A program made the position numbers and the translations under genes. A stretch of DNA of 64,000 nucleotides. Source: Phylloscopus collybita. Its lineage: Eukaryota; Chordata; Aves; Passeriformes; Phylloscopidae. Below are positions 13,447-25,479 of this stretch, piece by piece. The notes beneath the pieces are model-generated. The model had not been told where the DNA came from, did not search any database, and saw nothing but the letters and a program-made list of their open reading frames with translations. The stretch spans positions 9,544,001 through 9,608,000 of the forward strand of contig JAJNNQ010000002.1 in the NCBI GenBank assembly GCA_027886175.1, read 5' to 3'. Each line of letters begins with the position of its first letter. The stretch's first letter is position 1.

Positions 13447-14442
13447 TGTGTGAGAACCTTTCTTATAAGCACTTATAAGTGCTGCAGCTGAGACAGCAGA
13501 GAAAATGCTTATCATCATTATTTTTAAACAGAGAGAAATGAGAAAACACAATGAGATAAAAGAGGGTTAATACAATTAAGCAGAAGATTAATTCATTATA
13601 TTAGTGTTCTGTAAATAAGGATAGCTTTTCAGGTGTTAAAACCTACATAAACAGAAGGAAAGTTGGCTAAGAAATATTTTGTTCTTATTCAAATGCACAA
13701 AAAGATTGCTTTGATGCTGATGAAGGCAAATGTTTCAAAAATATGGTGAGGGATATATAATATTCTCCTACTACAGCAAAATCTGGATAAAGATGGGGTA
13801 TTTGGATAAAATGGTTTAAGTGAGCACGAAGGACACTGAGGCACTGAGAATGTACAGTAAAATTATGGCAGTGTTTTCTTCCAGCGTTGATTGATCTTGC
13901 CAGTAATTTCTAAAATAATTCTGAAAATCTCAAATAATGCCAGCAGCAGGCAGTTGCCTGCCCAAAACAAAGCCAAGGACCCAAATCAAAGCCTTTGTCA
14001 GCTCACTGGAGACCTCAGCCTTACTTTGGACAGCTTGAGGACAAACATTTCTGATGAAAACCTTTTCATAGTAACTTGTCTCTCCTGATACTTTGATATT
14101 TGATGAAGAACATTCAGACCTAGCGGAAGGGAAGTGTTCCAGGCTTTCCAGCACTGTTTGTTAAAAACAGAAGAATCCACACCTTGATTGAATCCTGAGG
14201 CTGGGACTAGAGATGTTTACTAAACTGTCTCAGATGAGAATTTTATCCTAACTAGTTTGCAAGTTTTGCATCAAAGAACACCTGCTAAAGGCAGCATAAA
14301 GCATTCAAGGCACGATCAGGGGGAATGACAAGCACGCTGGTCATTCATCACTGACAGAGTGGTGACGGCTCTAGTCCTACAGTCTGACCACATTTCCAAA
14401 AGGAAGCAGGTGGATATAAACCAGCAAAGAGTCTGAAAATAA
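13447..14442. other. Unique DNA between CR1 and the 83-bp duplication
   Basis: No recognised feature. Short frames near 13891-14180 are open on both strands and look like chance. Confidence 0.45.
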
Positions 14443-14525
14443 ATCCTGAGAGAGATCACATGCACTGACTGTCCAGCCCTCAAGCTACCAAGTTACCCAG
14501 GATAACATCATGCCAAGGGTTCTGC
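14443..14525 (+). repeat. 83-bp direct repeat, copy 1
   Basis: This 83-bp segment, beginning 'atcctgagagagatcac' and ending 'catgccaagggttctgc', recurs without a single mismatch at 16325-16407. Similarity stops sharply at both ends: the left neighbours are 'gaaaataa' here and 'aacaaag' there, and the right neighbours are 'gaaaggac' here and 'aaggctc' there. I do not recognise the sequence as a known repeat family. Its flanks here look like unique DNA, so this copy may be the source. Confidence 0.95.
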
Positions 14526-15688
14526 GAAAGGACTTGAGCCAACTTTAAACAAAGATGGATAAGTCCACCTGCTCGCTCTCCAAGAGACTCCCTCCACATA
14601 TGCAACCTGCCAGCAGATTTAACAAGCTAAAAGGAAACCTGACTCGTGGCTATGGTACTGGTGAAAGCACCAAGCCAGTCCATCCCTTTGCTGTCATCAG
14701 CAAACAGTAAGACACAAAAGAAGAAATGCTACGTGACTGTGCAGGCCCTTCAGGATTGTGTTCTCGCTCTCCAAAACCCTTAGGAAATGACAATCATCTG
14801 ACATACAAGCACTCAACACTTCACATTAAGAACCTAGCTAAAAAAAATATTTTAGTCAAAGGTGATTTTTGCCCTCTTTCCTATTGGTGAAATGTCAAGC
14901 ATGCCTGCTCTTGCTCAGAGAAAGTGATGAGCATGAGTGTGTAAGAGAGAGAGAGAGAGAAAGGGAGGGAGAGTGAGATCCAGAAGAGATTGGGCAACTT
15001 CGTTTGTTCTCATTAACTGAGGAAGATGTAGTCTTCCCTGGAATATTACTGGGAAAATGGTAACCTCAGAGACAGCAAGAAAGTCTCAGTTCTGTAACCA
15101 ACAATGGGCATGTGGCCAAGCTGCCACTTCTTGTCCAAGTTGCCACTTCTTGTCCAAATAAGCCTGGATCTGCATATACATGTCCTTAAGAGAAGCTGAA
15201 CTCCACCTGCATTCCTGAGGAGAACTTTCATTATGCAAGCCCTTTGTTTCTTCATACAGTACAAAGAAAATATGAGCTTGAATCTTACCATGACTGAAGT
15301 CTGATCACTGTAAGCACAGGGGAAAGTGCTTTCCTCCAGCCTTGTGTTTGCTCCAATCTGCTCTGTGCATGTCCCTTTCTGAATTACAGCACTTCAGAAC
15401 AGATATACAGAATATTCACTGAATATGCACTGGAGTTGACATGAAGTTATTCAGATAATTAGTTGCCAGATCACTTTCTTAGCACAGGGTGAATACTAAA
15501 ATACACAGTCTGCAGAAATTTGAAGTAAAACCCTGCAGTATGCTAGCAGTAAAGCACTTGACAAATGCCCAGTGCATCCTCCTAAACGCTAATAATGTTT
15601 CACTGAAGATTTTTGGTACCTAGATGGACCGGAAAGGAATATCTTTAAAATAGAAGAAAATTATGGTACTTATTAGCTAGCAAGACTC

Positions 15689-15689
<1 letters not shown>
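14526..15689. other. Unique DNA with two small tandem repeats
   Basis: No gene is recognised. An AG-rich dinucleotide run lies at about 14944-14961, followed by more purine-rich sequence. A 19-bp unit 'tgccacttcttgtccaagt' is repeated in tandem at 15122-15140 and 15141-15159 with two adjacent mismatches near the end. A minus frame at 15046-15291 has no recognisable motif. Confidence 0.6.
15122..15159. repeat. Tandem 2 x 19-bp repeat
   Basis: Two adjacent 19-bp units starting 'tgccacttcttgtccaa', near-identical, probably from replication slippage. Confidence 0.85.

Positions 15690-15739
<50 letters not shown>
15690..15739. repeat. A50 homopolymer
   Basis: Uninterrupted run of about 50 A preceded by 'caagactcc'. 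No AATAAA signal or retrocopy body is recognisable upstream on the plus strand. Bird genomes have few processed pseudogenes because CR1 does not use poly(A) tails, so a retrocopy is not the default explanation. The true length is uncertain. Confidence 0.9.
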
Positions 15740-15742
<3 letters not shown>

Positions 15743-16235
15743 ATCCTGCTCTCTCAAAGTCATGACTTCTTGATACAAAAAATGAAACCTTTTAAATAAT
15801 ATTGATTGCTATTGTTAAACTGTGAAAGAACAGATTATCTACTCATGCAAATAAGGAGGAAAATAATGTCCAAATTCAGAAGAGTTAAACAAAGAACAAT
15901 TCTGCCTTACTGTAAGAGCTTACAAGGAATATGTCATTTATATGCTTTTTTCATTATGCTTTCTGCAAGAAGAAATCAAGCTATGTGCTACATCATGAAG
16001 ACTGTAAGACAGCAATTTCTTTGTCAAAAATATACCAGGGAGTGCTGTGGGGCTTAAATTGCCCAATATTTTTCTGTAAAACTCAGACAGAATTGCATTC
16101 TTGCAAATGATTCTAGATTAGGGTGACTGACTTGTCCTCCAGCAGATAAAGGTTGAAGAAAACTAGACTTTGGGGCACCTGGAGACTTTAATTGGGTTCA
16201 GTAAGTGAAATGCTCTGTACAAGGCAGGACTAACC
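15740..16235. other. Unique AT-rich DNA, nothing recognised
   Basis: A plus frame at 15806-16057 has no recognisable motif. Otherwise this is plain AT-rich sequence leading into the diverged CR1. Confidence 0.4.
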
Positions 16236-16745
16236 ACTGAGAGGTGACTGGCTGAGTAACAGCCCTGCTGGAGAGGACCTAGGACAGTGACAGACATTGA
16301 GCTGCAAATAATTTGCAAACAAAGATCCTGAGAGAGATCACATGCACTGACTGTCCAGCCCTCAAGCTACCAAGTTACCCAGGATAACATCATGCCAAGG
16401 GTTCTGCAAGGCTCAAGGCTTCCTGAAGAGGAATTTGGAGAACTGGGGTCTTAGGCCAGGATCAGTTGTTACTGCCTACCTCCACTTGGTGCTGGTGAAG
16501 CTTTACAATGGAAGGTTAAGCTCAACAGGTTTCTGTCATCTGCACAGGAATGATCCTGGAGACAGCCCAGCTCAGGCTACACAAATGGTCCAGGACCCAA
16601 AACATGGGACACTGACACCTGAGGTTGCTTGGTCTGGGGAAGGGAAGGCTCAGGGGTGATTTCAGGGTATCCTATGACTACCTTGAGGGGATTTACAAAG
16701 GTGACAGAGCCAAATTCTCCCTGATAGGAAAATAAGACAGGACAA
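16236..16745 (+). mobile_element. Old diverged CR1 LINE fragment, interrupted
   Basis: Several CR1 landmarks appear in plus orientation: 'gtgactggctgagtaac' with 'cagccctgctggagagga' near 16240-16280, then 'tggggaagggaaggctcagg' near 16633-16652, then 'atgactaccttgagggg' near 16674-16690. They follow CR1 order but are clearly more diverged than the copies at 13.2 or 36.6 kb. The 83-bp repeat at 16325-16407 sits inside this span and does not resemble CR1, so it may be a later insertion. No usable reading frame remains. Confidence 0.55.
16325..16407 (+). repeat. 83-bp direct repeat, copy 2
   Basis: Identical to 14443-14525 over all 83 positions, lying 1,882 bp downstream in the same orientation. 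It is embedded between two pieces that resemble an old CR1, and the CR1 similarity appears to break at its edges. That suggests this copy is the inserted one. I see no target-site duplication and no terminal inverted repeats at the edges. Confidence 0.95.
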
Positions 16746-19208
16746 GGCTGTGATGATGACATCCTTGGCTACACATCCATGCTGACCTAGTCCTGTCCTG
16801 GCCACAAACTTGTTTTGACTCTGGGTTGGACTGAAGTCCTCATGATGGTTGCTTCAACCATATTTTTTAATATTTTCCTAATACAATATTCTAATACAGA
16901 AGTTTTCTTACATATGCAGAAGAATGGTAAAGTGAGAACCCATCTATCATAGTCAGATGCAGCTTCATCATTAACGTAGTTACTTCAGTTGACTAACTTG
17001 ACTTTTTAATTTGGGAATGGTTAAGCATGATTTATTCTAGCATATTAACATTGCTCAATGAAGAAAATTGAGACTATCTTCCATACCTATGTTAGGCCAT
17101 TATTTTAAAAATTCTTGTGTGAAACATTATCAAGAAACCCTGAAGTAATCAAATTCTTTTTGGAAGTGAAGTTCAGTTGCATTGGATAATTCCCCAAATC
17201 TCTTCCAAATTATGGCAAAGAAAGATAATGACAGGAATTTAATAGCTCTAGTGTGAAGTCGAATGAGAATGTTAAAAACTGAAGGAAGGCTCACAAGAAT
17301 AGCTATTAGTGTCGAACACAATATTTTCATGTGAATAATTAATTCTAAACAAAAAAATATTCAGAACTATTACATGCAAATATCAGAAATGTTGTTTTTT
17401 CTCACTTACATGACATATACTCATCCTATTGGTCTTGCCTCCTTGCTCCTGAATTCTCAGCTATGGAGAACACCAAAAATTCTTTTGCTGATACTAACAC
17501 GAAATTCAGAACTCCACTGACTACTTAGCTGCATTTTTCCTCCTTTGAATTTGGATTACCTGAGACATATCTAGATTTTTTTTTAAAATCAGACACATTT
17601 CAAAGGAGTACTGAATAATGAAATAAAATTATTTGATAAATTATTTTGGTTGGAGACCAGATTAGTAGGGGAACCAATTCAGCTATGACTTTCCCATATT
17701 TCTTAGACCATCAAGCTAGGGAAAAAGATAACATTTTGTGAGGTGAAAAATTATTCTGCTAATTAAAAGAATATGATTGGAGAGTACTCAGTCTTTGAGC
17801 AAATGCCCCCAAAAATGGAGTTTGCAAGTTTTCTATAAATTTAAATGCTGCTAGCACAACATTTCTGATGAATTTGAAAAATATGCATTTATACTTAAAG
17901 GATCACCACTTCACTGTAACTCATAACTGTTTGCCTTACAAATTTAAATTAATATGCAATAAGGAATACAAAGAGTTTTCCTAGCAGCACAGGAGGGGAT
18001 TTCAGGATTCACAAACTAGTGGTTCATTGTGATTTGCTATGAAAACCCTACCGTGTCCTTTCCTGTCAGCCAGAATTTTTCTTAAGACTGTTGTCATTTA
18101 CATCACAGACATGAAAGTCAGTCCGTTCATTTTGGAAATAAATTGTGCTGATATGCATACAGCAAAGATGGAAGGTAGTGATTGGTTAGTAAGGCACAGT
18201 CCTCTGCATAGGAGCCTTTTGCAAAGTAGAAATTAATTAATTATAATCTCAGAAAATGTCTCTTTCAGTATGAGGTTCAGTGGAAGGCTTTCAGGGTCAG
18301 CACGGTTTTTCTCTTCTTTCTTTGGGAAAGTCTCATGCTGTACTCCTGCTCTTCATGCCATTTCCACTGCAGAGATGACCTTGTCCTGTTCTTTCTGAGT
18401 GCACAGTCCTCACTGCCGTGTTAGGGGTTAAGTGGTAGTGCTCACAAGGGTGTTAATAAGGTAAGAGATACATTTTTTATCCTGTTCAGACACACTCACT
18501 GTATGTCTGAACACACACAGGGTAGAAATTCTCCAGCTCTGCCCTGACAAGTGGGTGTTTTAAATTGATTATACAATGCATCTAACCACTTAAATCAGAA
18601 AACCCTGGGAAAAAAACCCCCTAAATTGCTAATCCACTAGAGTTACTCACACAATGGCAAAGAGTTCTGGAGAAGTACCAAGGACAAACTAAAATGACGA
18701 TTCTGTAAACCCCAGAAGGAGAGGAGCTTGTCAGTTATCCCAGCTGGTACATTTCCCACTGTGCTGCAGTATCTGCAGTGAAATACTAGATGTAGGATCA
18801 AAAAAACCTTAACTGAAGGATCTTTGATGAAGACAAGTCTTTCAGACTTTGATGATGAGGGAGAACAATGCAAGACAAGAGAGGCAAACGCCACTTCCAT
18901 TGCTCAGTAACATGTAATCCAGCTCGTGGAGCAAAACTGGGAAAGACATCAACAGGACATGCCTGTCAGTCCTGTTAGTAGGAATGGAGATGTTAAAGCC
19001 GGTTCAGGAGAGAAGAGATAAAATAGAACAGCAAAAAGAGTATAAAAATAAGTAATCTAGCTCAGTGGCAAAAAGTTGCTTTTTTTTAATATCACATTTC
19101 CAATCTTTGAACTATTTTGGCAATACCTTTTTTGGCTTGTGTGTTATTTGTCAGATAGAGAAGAACTTATCTCCATGGCAACACATTATATTAAATGTAG
19201 GAAGCAGA
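16746..19208. other. Unique AT-rich DNA, nothing recognised
   Basis: No repeats or exons recognised over about 2.5 kb. A sequence 'ccatggcaac' near 19173-19182 matches half of an RFX (X-box) site, but a single 10-mer is weak evidence. Confidence 0.4.
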
Positions 19209-19236
19209 ATCTATCTATCTATCTATCTATCTATCT
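19209..19236. repeat. (ATCT)7 microsatellite
   Basis: Seven perfect copies of the tetranucleotide ATCT. Confidence 0.95.
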
Positions 19237-19239
19237 CAG

Positions 19240-19885
19240 CATCTAAGCTTATTTAAGCTCAATAAATGGTAACCCATAGTAAGAGGGCAATAGAGACCTG
19301 TACTGAAGCATTTGTTTAAGGATAATAAAATGCACTAGTAGATACCAACTGAAAATATGATATTACCTACATTTAAGAGGTAGAAAACAGTATCCAGAAA
19401 TATTTTTAAATGGGAAGAGTTTTCTAGGTAAGGGAAGATCTGCAGGTCTGATCTGTGCTCTAGAAGTAACGTGTAGTGTAGAGGAATGAGATGCTGAGAC
19501 ACTTTGTGTCTCTCAGGAGGTAGGATGGGAGGAACAGGACAGGAACTTTTCTGAAACTGAATCCAAGCAAAGGGATGAAACATTCAGTGAATAATAATAA
19601 AAAAATAAAATAGTGATCACAGGGACTGAGATTAGCAGCTGAATACTTCTGGTGGTGACTTTGACTCAGACTCAATTAACAACGACTGAAGGACATTTAG
19701 CACTTACAGGAATGGGCACATAAATCAGGTGAAACCTGGGAAAACTGAATCAAGGCAGCTCTAGAAAGAATAGCTCATATACAGTAAACTCAAAAGTGCT
19801 CTGAAATCAATGGGCTCTGGTTTTATGCTATCATACAAAATAATCTTCAGCTGGACAATTTCTCTACAGTAATCAAGTCATTTAC
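19240..19885. other. Unique DNA, nothing recognised
   Basis: Short minus-strand frames (19335-19583, 19460-19675) overlap one another in different phases and show no motif. Confidence 0.4.
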
Positions 19886-19888
19886 CTA

Positions 19889-20560
19889 GTGCCTATAGGC
19901 AAAAATACCTCTTTTTTCCCTGTTATTCCTTCAGTGGAAACCACTATGTGGAGTTTAAGAAATGCTTCAGCTGCTGGTGAGTGGCTGGAGAGAGAGTGTT
20001 CAGAGCAGCAGTGCTCTGCCCTCATGCCCATTGTCAAAGACACAGGAACAGAAGTGAGCTCCACACACCTCTGCTGGGAGCCATGTGGCTACTCCTGGTT
20101 TTGCACAGTAAAAAGAGTACTCACAATTCTCAATCTCTTTTCATTTACAAGGCCAATACTTCTCATGTGTGTGTATATATCTCACCCCCTTTTATACTAC
20201 AGAGGAGTATTACTTGAGTTTTCCTCTGTGCTGTGTACATCAAAAGATCAGTTCAAATGTTACTATGACAAGCTGCTTGCTAACAGTTGTGTATCTGAGA
20301 TTACAGACACTCTTCTTCTATTGCAAGCGAGTATTCCCCATTCAGATGAGCCTTTGTGGCTTGTGCTTGGTGAGCCAAAACTCAGCTTCTTATGTTGCTT
20401 TAAACTCCCAGCAGACAGGTGTGAGCTGTGTGTGCTACAGAGGCTGCTAAATACTTTGACTTCCAGGTTCATTCAGTTAGCATGGTGTAAGGTTAAAATG
20501 ACCTCTTCATCTGCCAAACCCTTCTGCACAACCATGACACACAAGAAACATGAAAATTAA
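19889..20560 (+). other. 223-codon open frame, probably not a gene
   Basis: This is the longest open frame in the window. The translation is Cys/Ser/Leu-rich with no domain, signal peptide or repeat that I recognise. Two other plus frames (19981-20217, 20169-20450) and two minus frames (19882-20064, 20263-20472) are open over the same bases, which is the signature of locally low stop-codon density rather than coding selection. No promoter, Kozak-like context or polyadenylation signal stands out. A single-exon lineage-specific gene or part of a non-coding transcript cannot be excluded. Confidence 0.15.
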
Positions 20561-22261
20561 TTAATAACTTTCTCTGTCCATCTGGTTCATTTTCACATGC
20601 TTCATTAATGAAATATCTTTAGGCTTCCTGTCCACAGTGAGCATCAGGAGATAAATGAAAGTACTAAAATGAATGAACAGGGGCTTGTTCAAAAGAGTTC
20701 ACTCTTGTTAAAAGTTAACTGAGAAGGAAAGCAAAGAGAATAAATGGAACAAAGGGCTGATAAAAAATGAAGCATACTTCGTCTGTTCTTGCACCTTACA
20801 AACTGGTGGTGGGATTTCAGTCACAGGAAAAAAGTTATTTATATTAGTCCTCTGGAGAGATTCCATTACATTATCTGGTGGGAAACACAGAATGGAAACG
20901 TAAGACACAACAAGTATGAACAGGTGAGGCACCTGAGTGATTTTTAGTCAGTTGAAAACTGACTCGTCCCACTCTAGTATGGGAAAACAATTTTGGAGAC
21001 AGCAACCTTGGAGCTTCAGTTCCAGGAGTTGCTGAGTTCCCCCAAAGCTGTGCTGTGCTTGTCCCTGTTCTTGGCCAACAGCAGCAGCAGCTCTGAGATG
21101 GGTCCTCCCTGGTGTGTTTTTTACCAGCTGGAATCTGATGCTGAAAGCTGCAGCTCAAACGGTGCCTGAGCAATTTCCTGTCACACACACGTTTTAATGT
21201 TTGTGCTTTGTGCATTCCTCTGGTACAGTGACATGTGTTTGTGAGCATGTCTCACCTCTCACCTCTCAGACTCTGCTGCCCAGGACTCACAGTGGCTATA
21301 AAAAGGTAGGCTGAAGTTCAGAGTGAACCAATTATGTCAGAATAATTTGCAGGAATAAGGAGAACATTCAGTGCTGTAGTGATCACTCCAATTAATAATG
21401 GCTGCAACAGAAAATCTACTCATCAGATTAAATCAGTACTATCTTAAGACCCTTTTAGTCCTTAAATGCAGGCAGCATTACATAATACATCCCTCCATAG
21501 ACACAATTCTGTTCAGGTAAAATATGACCTTTCTTTCCTTTAAATCAAAAAAATCATGCAATCACTTTGCCAAAGCTCAGTCTTATTAGACAGGAGCAAC
21601 ACAAGAGTTACAGCTACTATATTTTCTCTGTCTGTCTATAATAGTTGCATGAAATTCATCTGTCTGAACAAGAAAATTTTGACATTGGGGTCTCAGAAAT
21701 ATAAGTCATTATCAGATACTACTGTCATCTTTTCAGTACCATTGTAATTTATTTAGGAATCTTTACATGACCATATAAATACTTACAGTAGTCTGCAGAC
21801 TGGTGGAACAACATTGCTTTCCTCAGCTTTTCATAGGTGTTTCTCTATGGTATAAGCCATAACAGTCAGGAGGCAGTGTATCCCTGAAACATCTTGCCTA
21901 AAGGACAGCGTTCTGATGGAGCAGGGAGGCGAGGCAAGACACTTTTTTTTTTTTTTCTATTGTCTTCTTTCAGCTCCTAATTCGTTAAAGGAAAAATGCC
22001 AATATTCTTCAAAAGTTCCAAGATAATTTCTTCCTATTTTAAAACCAGCTATATGACACTTCAAAAGAGTTCTCTAAAGCTGATAACCTGCAGGAAATGA
22101 CAGCAGAGGACTAATGAGATGCACTTTTTTTTTTTTTTTTTAAGGAGGTAGAATTCACCACTGTTTGGGGATTTTTGCAACAGTTCAGTCCCATCTCATC
22201 AGACTAATTCTTTTTCCTCACTACTCATCAAAGCAGAACAAAAGGTACATTTTAAGCATGT
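20561..22261. other. Unique DNA, nothing recognised
   Basis: No repeat family or exon recognised. A minus frame at 20871-21248 (125 codons) is Ser/Thr/Arg-rich and unlike any protein I know. T runs occur at about 21943-21956 and 22127-22141. Confidence 0.4.
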
Positions 22262-22279
22262 CCTGAACTGCAGTTCAGG
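22262..22279. repeat. 18-bp perfect palindrome
   Basis: 'cctgaactgcagttcagg' equals its own reverse complement with no spacer. It could be a binding site for a dimeric protein or chance. Confidence 0.9.
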
Positions 22280-23110
22280 TGCAGTTGGTCAGCAGAACAA
22301 GGAACAGAGAAAAGGCATTTGAATCTAATGTACTACTGTAACAAATGAGCTTCTAATAATAAAATATAAACACACCTAATAATAATCACTTCAAAACAGT
22401 GGTAGGTTGCATACAGCATCAGTAATCTAAATATAAGGATGTGACCTTCTGGATGACCATCAGCCTACGACCTACGTGTTTCTCTAAGAGCCTCATGCTC
22501 TAAAAACTAAAACCACATAAACACAGTTATCTTGGAGAACTCAAACCAGAACCCAGAAAAACTCCAGCCTAGAAAATATCCATTTTTATGTTACTGCTAT
22601 GTAACACATATTAACCTGCACAACAGGTGCTGTGCAGCCAGTGTAGCAGTGCAGATATTTTAGCATACACAGACCACTTATGTTTGCACAGAAGACAACA
22701 TTACAGGGATAAGTACTGCCATCGACATCTGTGAGGGTTCACTTAATGTAATTTCAGGGTGAGGTACCAGAATAAATATGCCTAGCTCTGAATATCCATA
22801 CCATGTTCTATGGCAGGTCGATTTGCAGTGCTATAAAGAAAATTAAGAGATGCTACATATACAAAGTACAGATTTTAAAAGAAAAAATATATATGGATAA
22901 ATTATATTTTTTTTCCAAACTGCTTTTACCTTAATATTTTCCAAATAATATTTCTTCATTGATCCAGGACAAAATTTTTGAATATTTGTTCTAGTCCATA
23001 AATAAAAAATGAAGTCTGTTCACCTTGTTTCTAAGGAGCTTTATTTACAAGCAGTGAAACATCTCAAGGTTTTTACACGAGAAATCATGTGAGCTTGTAA
23101 TTCTCATTTT
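22280..23110. other. Unique AT-rich DNA, nothing recognised
   Basis: Plain AT-rich sequence with short A/T runs. No coding frame or repeat family recognised. Confidence 0.4.
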
Positions 23111-23206
23111 CAAAAAAAAAAAACCCAGTCATGTATCTTGGGATTTGTTTTTTTTTTTTTTGTTTGTTTGTTTGTGGTTTTTTTTGGTTGTTTTTTTTTT
23201 TTTTTT
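23111..23206. repeat. T-rich low-complexity tract with GTTT repeats
   Basis: A run of A near 23112-23123 is followed by T runs and GTTT units up to about 23206, ending just before a CR1 fragment. Any open frame here (minus, Lys-rich) is purely an effect of this composition. Confidence 0.85.
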
Positions 23207-23213
23207 AAATTAT

Positions 23214-23312
23214 CCTGCTCTTGTGGAATATGTCCCTGCCCTTGGCAAGAGGCTTGGAACTGGATGATCTTTAAGGTCTCTTCCAACCCAAACCATTCTG
23301 TGATTCTATGAT
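23214..23312 (+). mobile_element. CR1 LINE, extreme 3' end
   Basis: About 100 bp with 'gtccctgcccttggcaag', 'ttggaactggatgatcttta' and the terminal 'ccattctgtgattctatga', the standard avian CR1 3' end in plus orientation. It is severely 5'-truncated and abuts a T-rich tract. Non-coding. Confidence 0.95.
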
Positions 23313-23470
23313 AAAAATACACTACAGATAGTGAAATTGCCATTATATAGCATTGTTAAATACCATCATACGGCCATTAGAAAGGCAGCTGTAGTATTCT
23401 TGAAAGTATTCATCCACATAAAGAATGGTTGCTACTTTGATACATTAGCCATTAATTAATCTAAACTGGG

Positions 23471-23515
23471 GTTTTTTTGAGGAACGGCACACCACAAACT
23501 GTTTTTTTGAGGAAC
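23471..23515. repeat. 15-bp direct repeat, 30-bp period
   Basis: 'gtttttttgaggaac' occurs at 23471-23485 and again at 23501-23515. A small duplication, likely slippage. Confidence 0.85.
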
Positions 23516-24240
23516 ATTGCTACCACACTGACAGAGAGCAGTACATATCAGAAGAACATGTCAGTTTTGTAATTCTCTCCTTTCAAAAAAAAAAGTAAAT
23601 TGGTGAGTTTAATGGAAAACAGTGTATTAACTTCTACAAAGTACTTCTACTAGTGCCCTAAGAAAAACCACTGCTTTGGGTCCCTATTCACAAAGCAGCA
23701 AAGACAAAATCCTTTAACACAAATAGAGACAGAAATGGGGCTCCCTGAGATGTGAAAAGAAAAACAGGCAGAGCTGAGAAGTTTTTCTCACCCAACACTC
23801 TTCCACAGCTCTGCAGCAGAGAAGGCTCTCTGCCCTTAGAAGTTCAGCATGCCCAGCTCAGGCAGGGACACAGGCAATGTCCTGTGGAATCAGCATGGGA
23901 AGCTCAGTCCCCGAGCAGTTCTGCCTCTCTGCAGTGGCCACCCTGCCAGACCAGTCCTCCCTCTTGGAAGCAGAGATCTTGCTCCTTCCTTTCTCCAGTG
24001 TCATTACTGGGAGGCAGCCAAAGCTGGCACCCCTGCCCTGCCACCATTGGGCTGGGTGGCTCAGGTGTCCCTCATGACTGTGGGCAAGGACATCACCTGT
24101 CACCTTGCATGGCCCTAGCCAGTCCAGATCCAAAATGAGCACCAGGAGCATCCAGCCCACCACTGTGGCTTGGATGGTGCTTGGTGCTGCCTGTGCTGTC
24201 AATCAGGCTCCACGGGGAGGGGAAAGCATGGAAAAAGATT
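23516..24240. other. Includes a GC-richer segment, not identified
   Basis: From about 23750 to 24240 the DNA is richer in G+C and open in several frames on both strands (plus 23752-24138, 128 codons; minus 23858-24202, 114 codons). The products are Pro/Ser/Gln-rich and contain no domain I recognise. It may be an old retroviral or LINE remnant or an unrecognised non-coding exon; I cannot decide from sequence alone. Confidence 0.3.
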
Positions 24241-25479
24241 CTGTTAAGAGTCCTGCACGAAGCAGCACAACCTCTTTCTTTAACAAATGTGTTACACTTC
24301 CAGAAAAATTACTAGTTTTCTCCAGTCAAACTAGATTAATTTTCCTTTAAACCTATTTTAGTTTGCTCAAGGCATCTTAAGCACCCTGTGAAAATGAATT
24401 AGAAATGACAGTTTCTCCAGTAAGGGGATAGGTGACCATGTTCCTTTCTTGTACAGTACATACTTTGTGAGAACAAAGAATAAAAGCCAGCATGTTATCT
24501 GCATGCATGTTATTTAAATGGCTCTCTCTCCTTGCTTTCTGAGAGTTTAACATTCCCAGTGATGTGTGGAGAAAGACTTTGAAACATAAAATTGGGGGTA
24601 CAGATAACATAAAATTACTTCTCAGTAACAAATGCACATGTCTGCTGCTCTATAGATGTGCTAAGTAAAGCACAGTGGAATTTTGCAAACAAATTTACAG
24701 CATGTCAAAAGCTTCAGTGAGAAAGCAGATTGAGCAATGCTCTGTAATAATGGTACTTGTCCAAGAGTGCTCTGCCTGTGTTGCAGGACACCTACTGCTG
24801 CACAAGGACACAAATCTTGACACCTTAAATCAGACAGAAGAATCTGATCAGACAGAATCTGTTCAACAAAATTTTCCTGGCTACCATATTCTTATAATTC
24901 TATGACCTTTTCTATGCCTTTGAGAGAGATCCAGCAATTAAACTAGACTTAAGAAGTCCTAATAGGGTGGAACATTTTTCCTAGGTAAAGGAGATTTCTG
25001 CTTACCTTACAACATTAAATAAATACTTAGTCTTAATTCCGAATTTATTTACGTTTGGACTGCATGGGATAAAGTATCCCTTGCGTCTCATCTTCTGATA
25101 TACAATAAAATGCATTTTCTCTCAGCATCTACAAGACAAGCTAATAACATGACCAGATATCCTGGACTGATGGGCATCCCCCAGGACCAGGGCATGCAAG
25201 AAGGAGCACACAAGGCAATGACAGGAGAATTGTTGCAGAGTGCTGTGAGGCTGAGATGTGAATCAAGTTATCAGGCAGACTCTGGGCTGGCAAAGCAGGC
25301 TGGGAAACAATTTTCAATTTTGCTGCTTTCAAACCAAGTGAAGGAGAACAGCTTCTGCTAAGAGCTAAACAAACTTCTGGAAAGTATTTATGTGCCCGGT
25401 TTGAGGTTTACCAGCCCCTGTTCTAATCAAGGGATTTGGGTTTCATGTGGCTGATGCTTTAGTTATGGAGTTACTCACT
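24241..25479. other. Unique DNA, nothing recognised
   Basis: No repeat or exon recognised. The 'attctatgacct' near 24896-24907 recalls a CR1 terminus, but no CR1 body precedes it. Confidence 0.4.

Noticed and set aside
15600..15740. Processed pseudogene ending in the A50 tract
   Set aside because: No polyadenylation signal, gene-like body or target-site duplication is visible, and birds have few such copies.
24840..24910. CR1 terminus suggested by 'attctatgacct'
   Set aside because: No CR1 body upstream.
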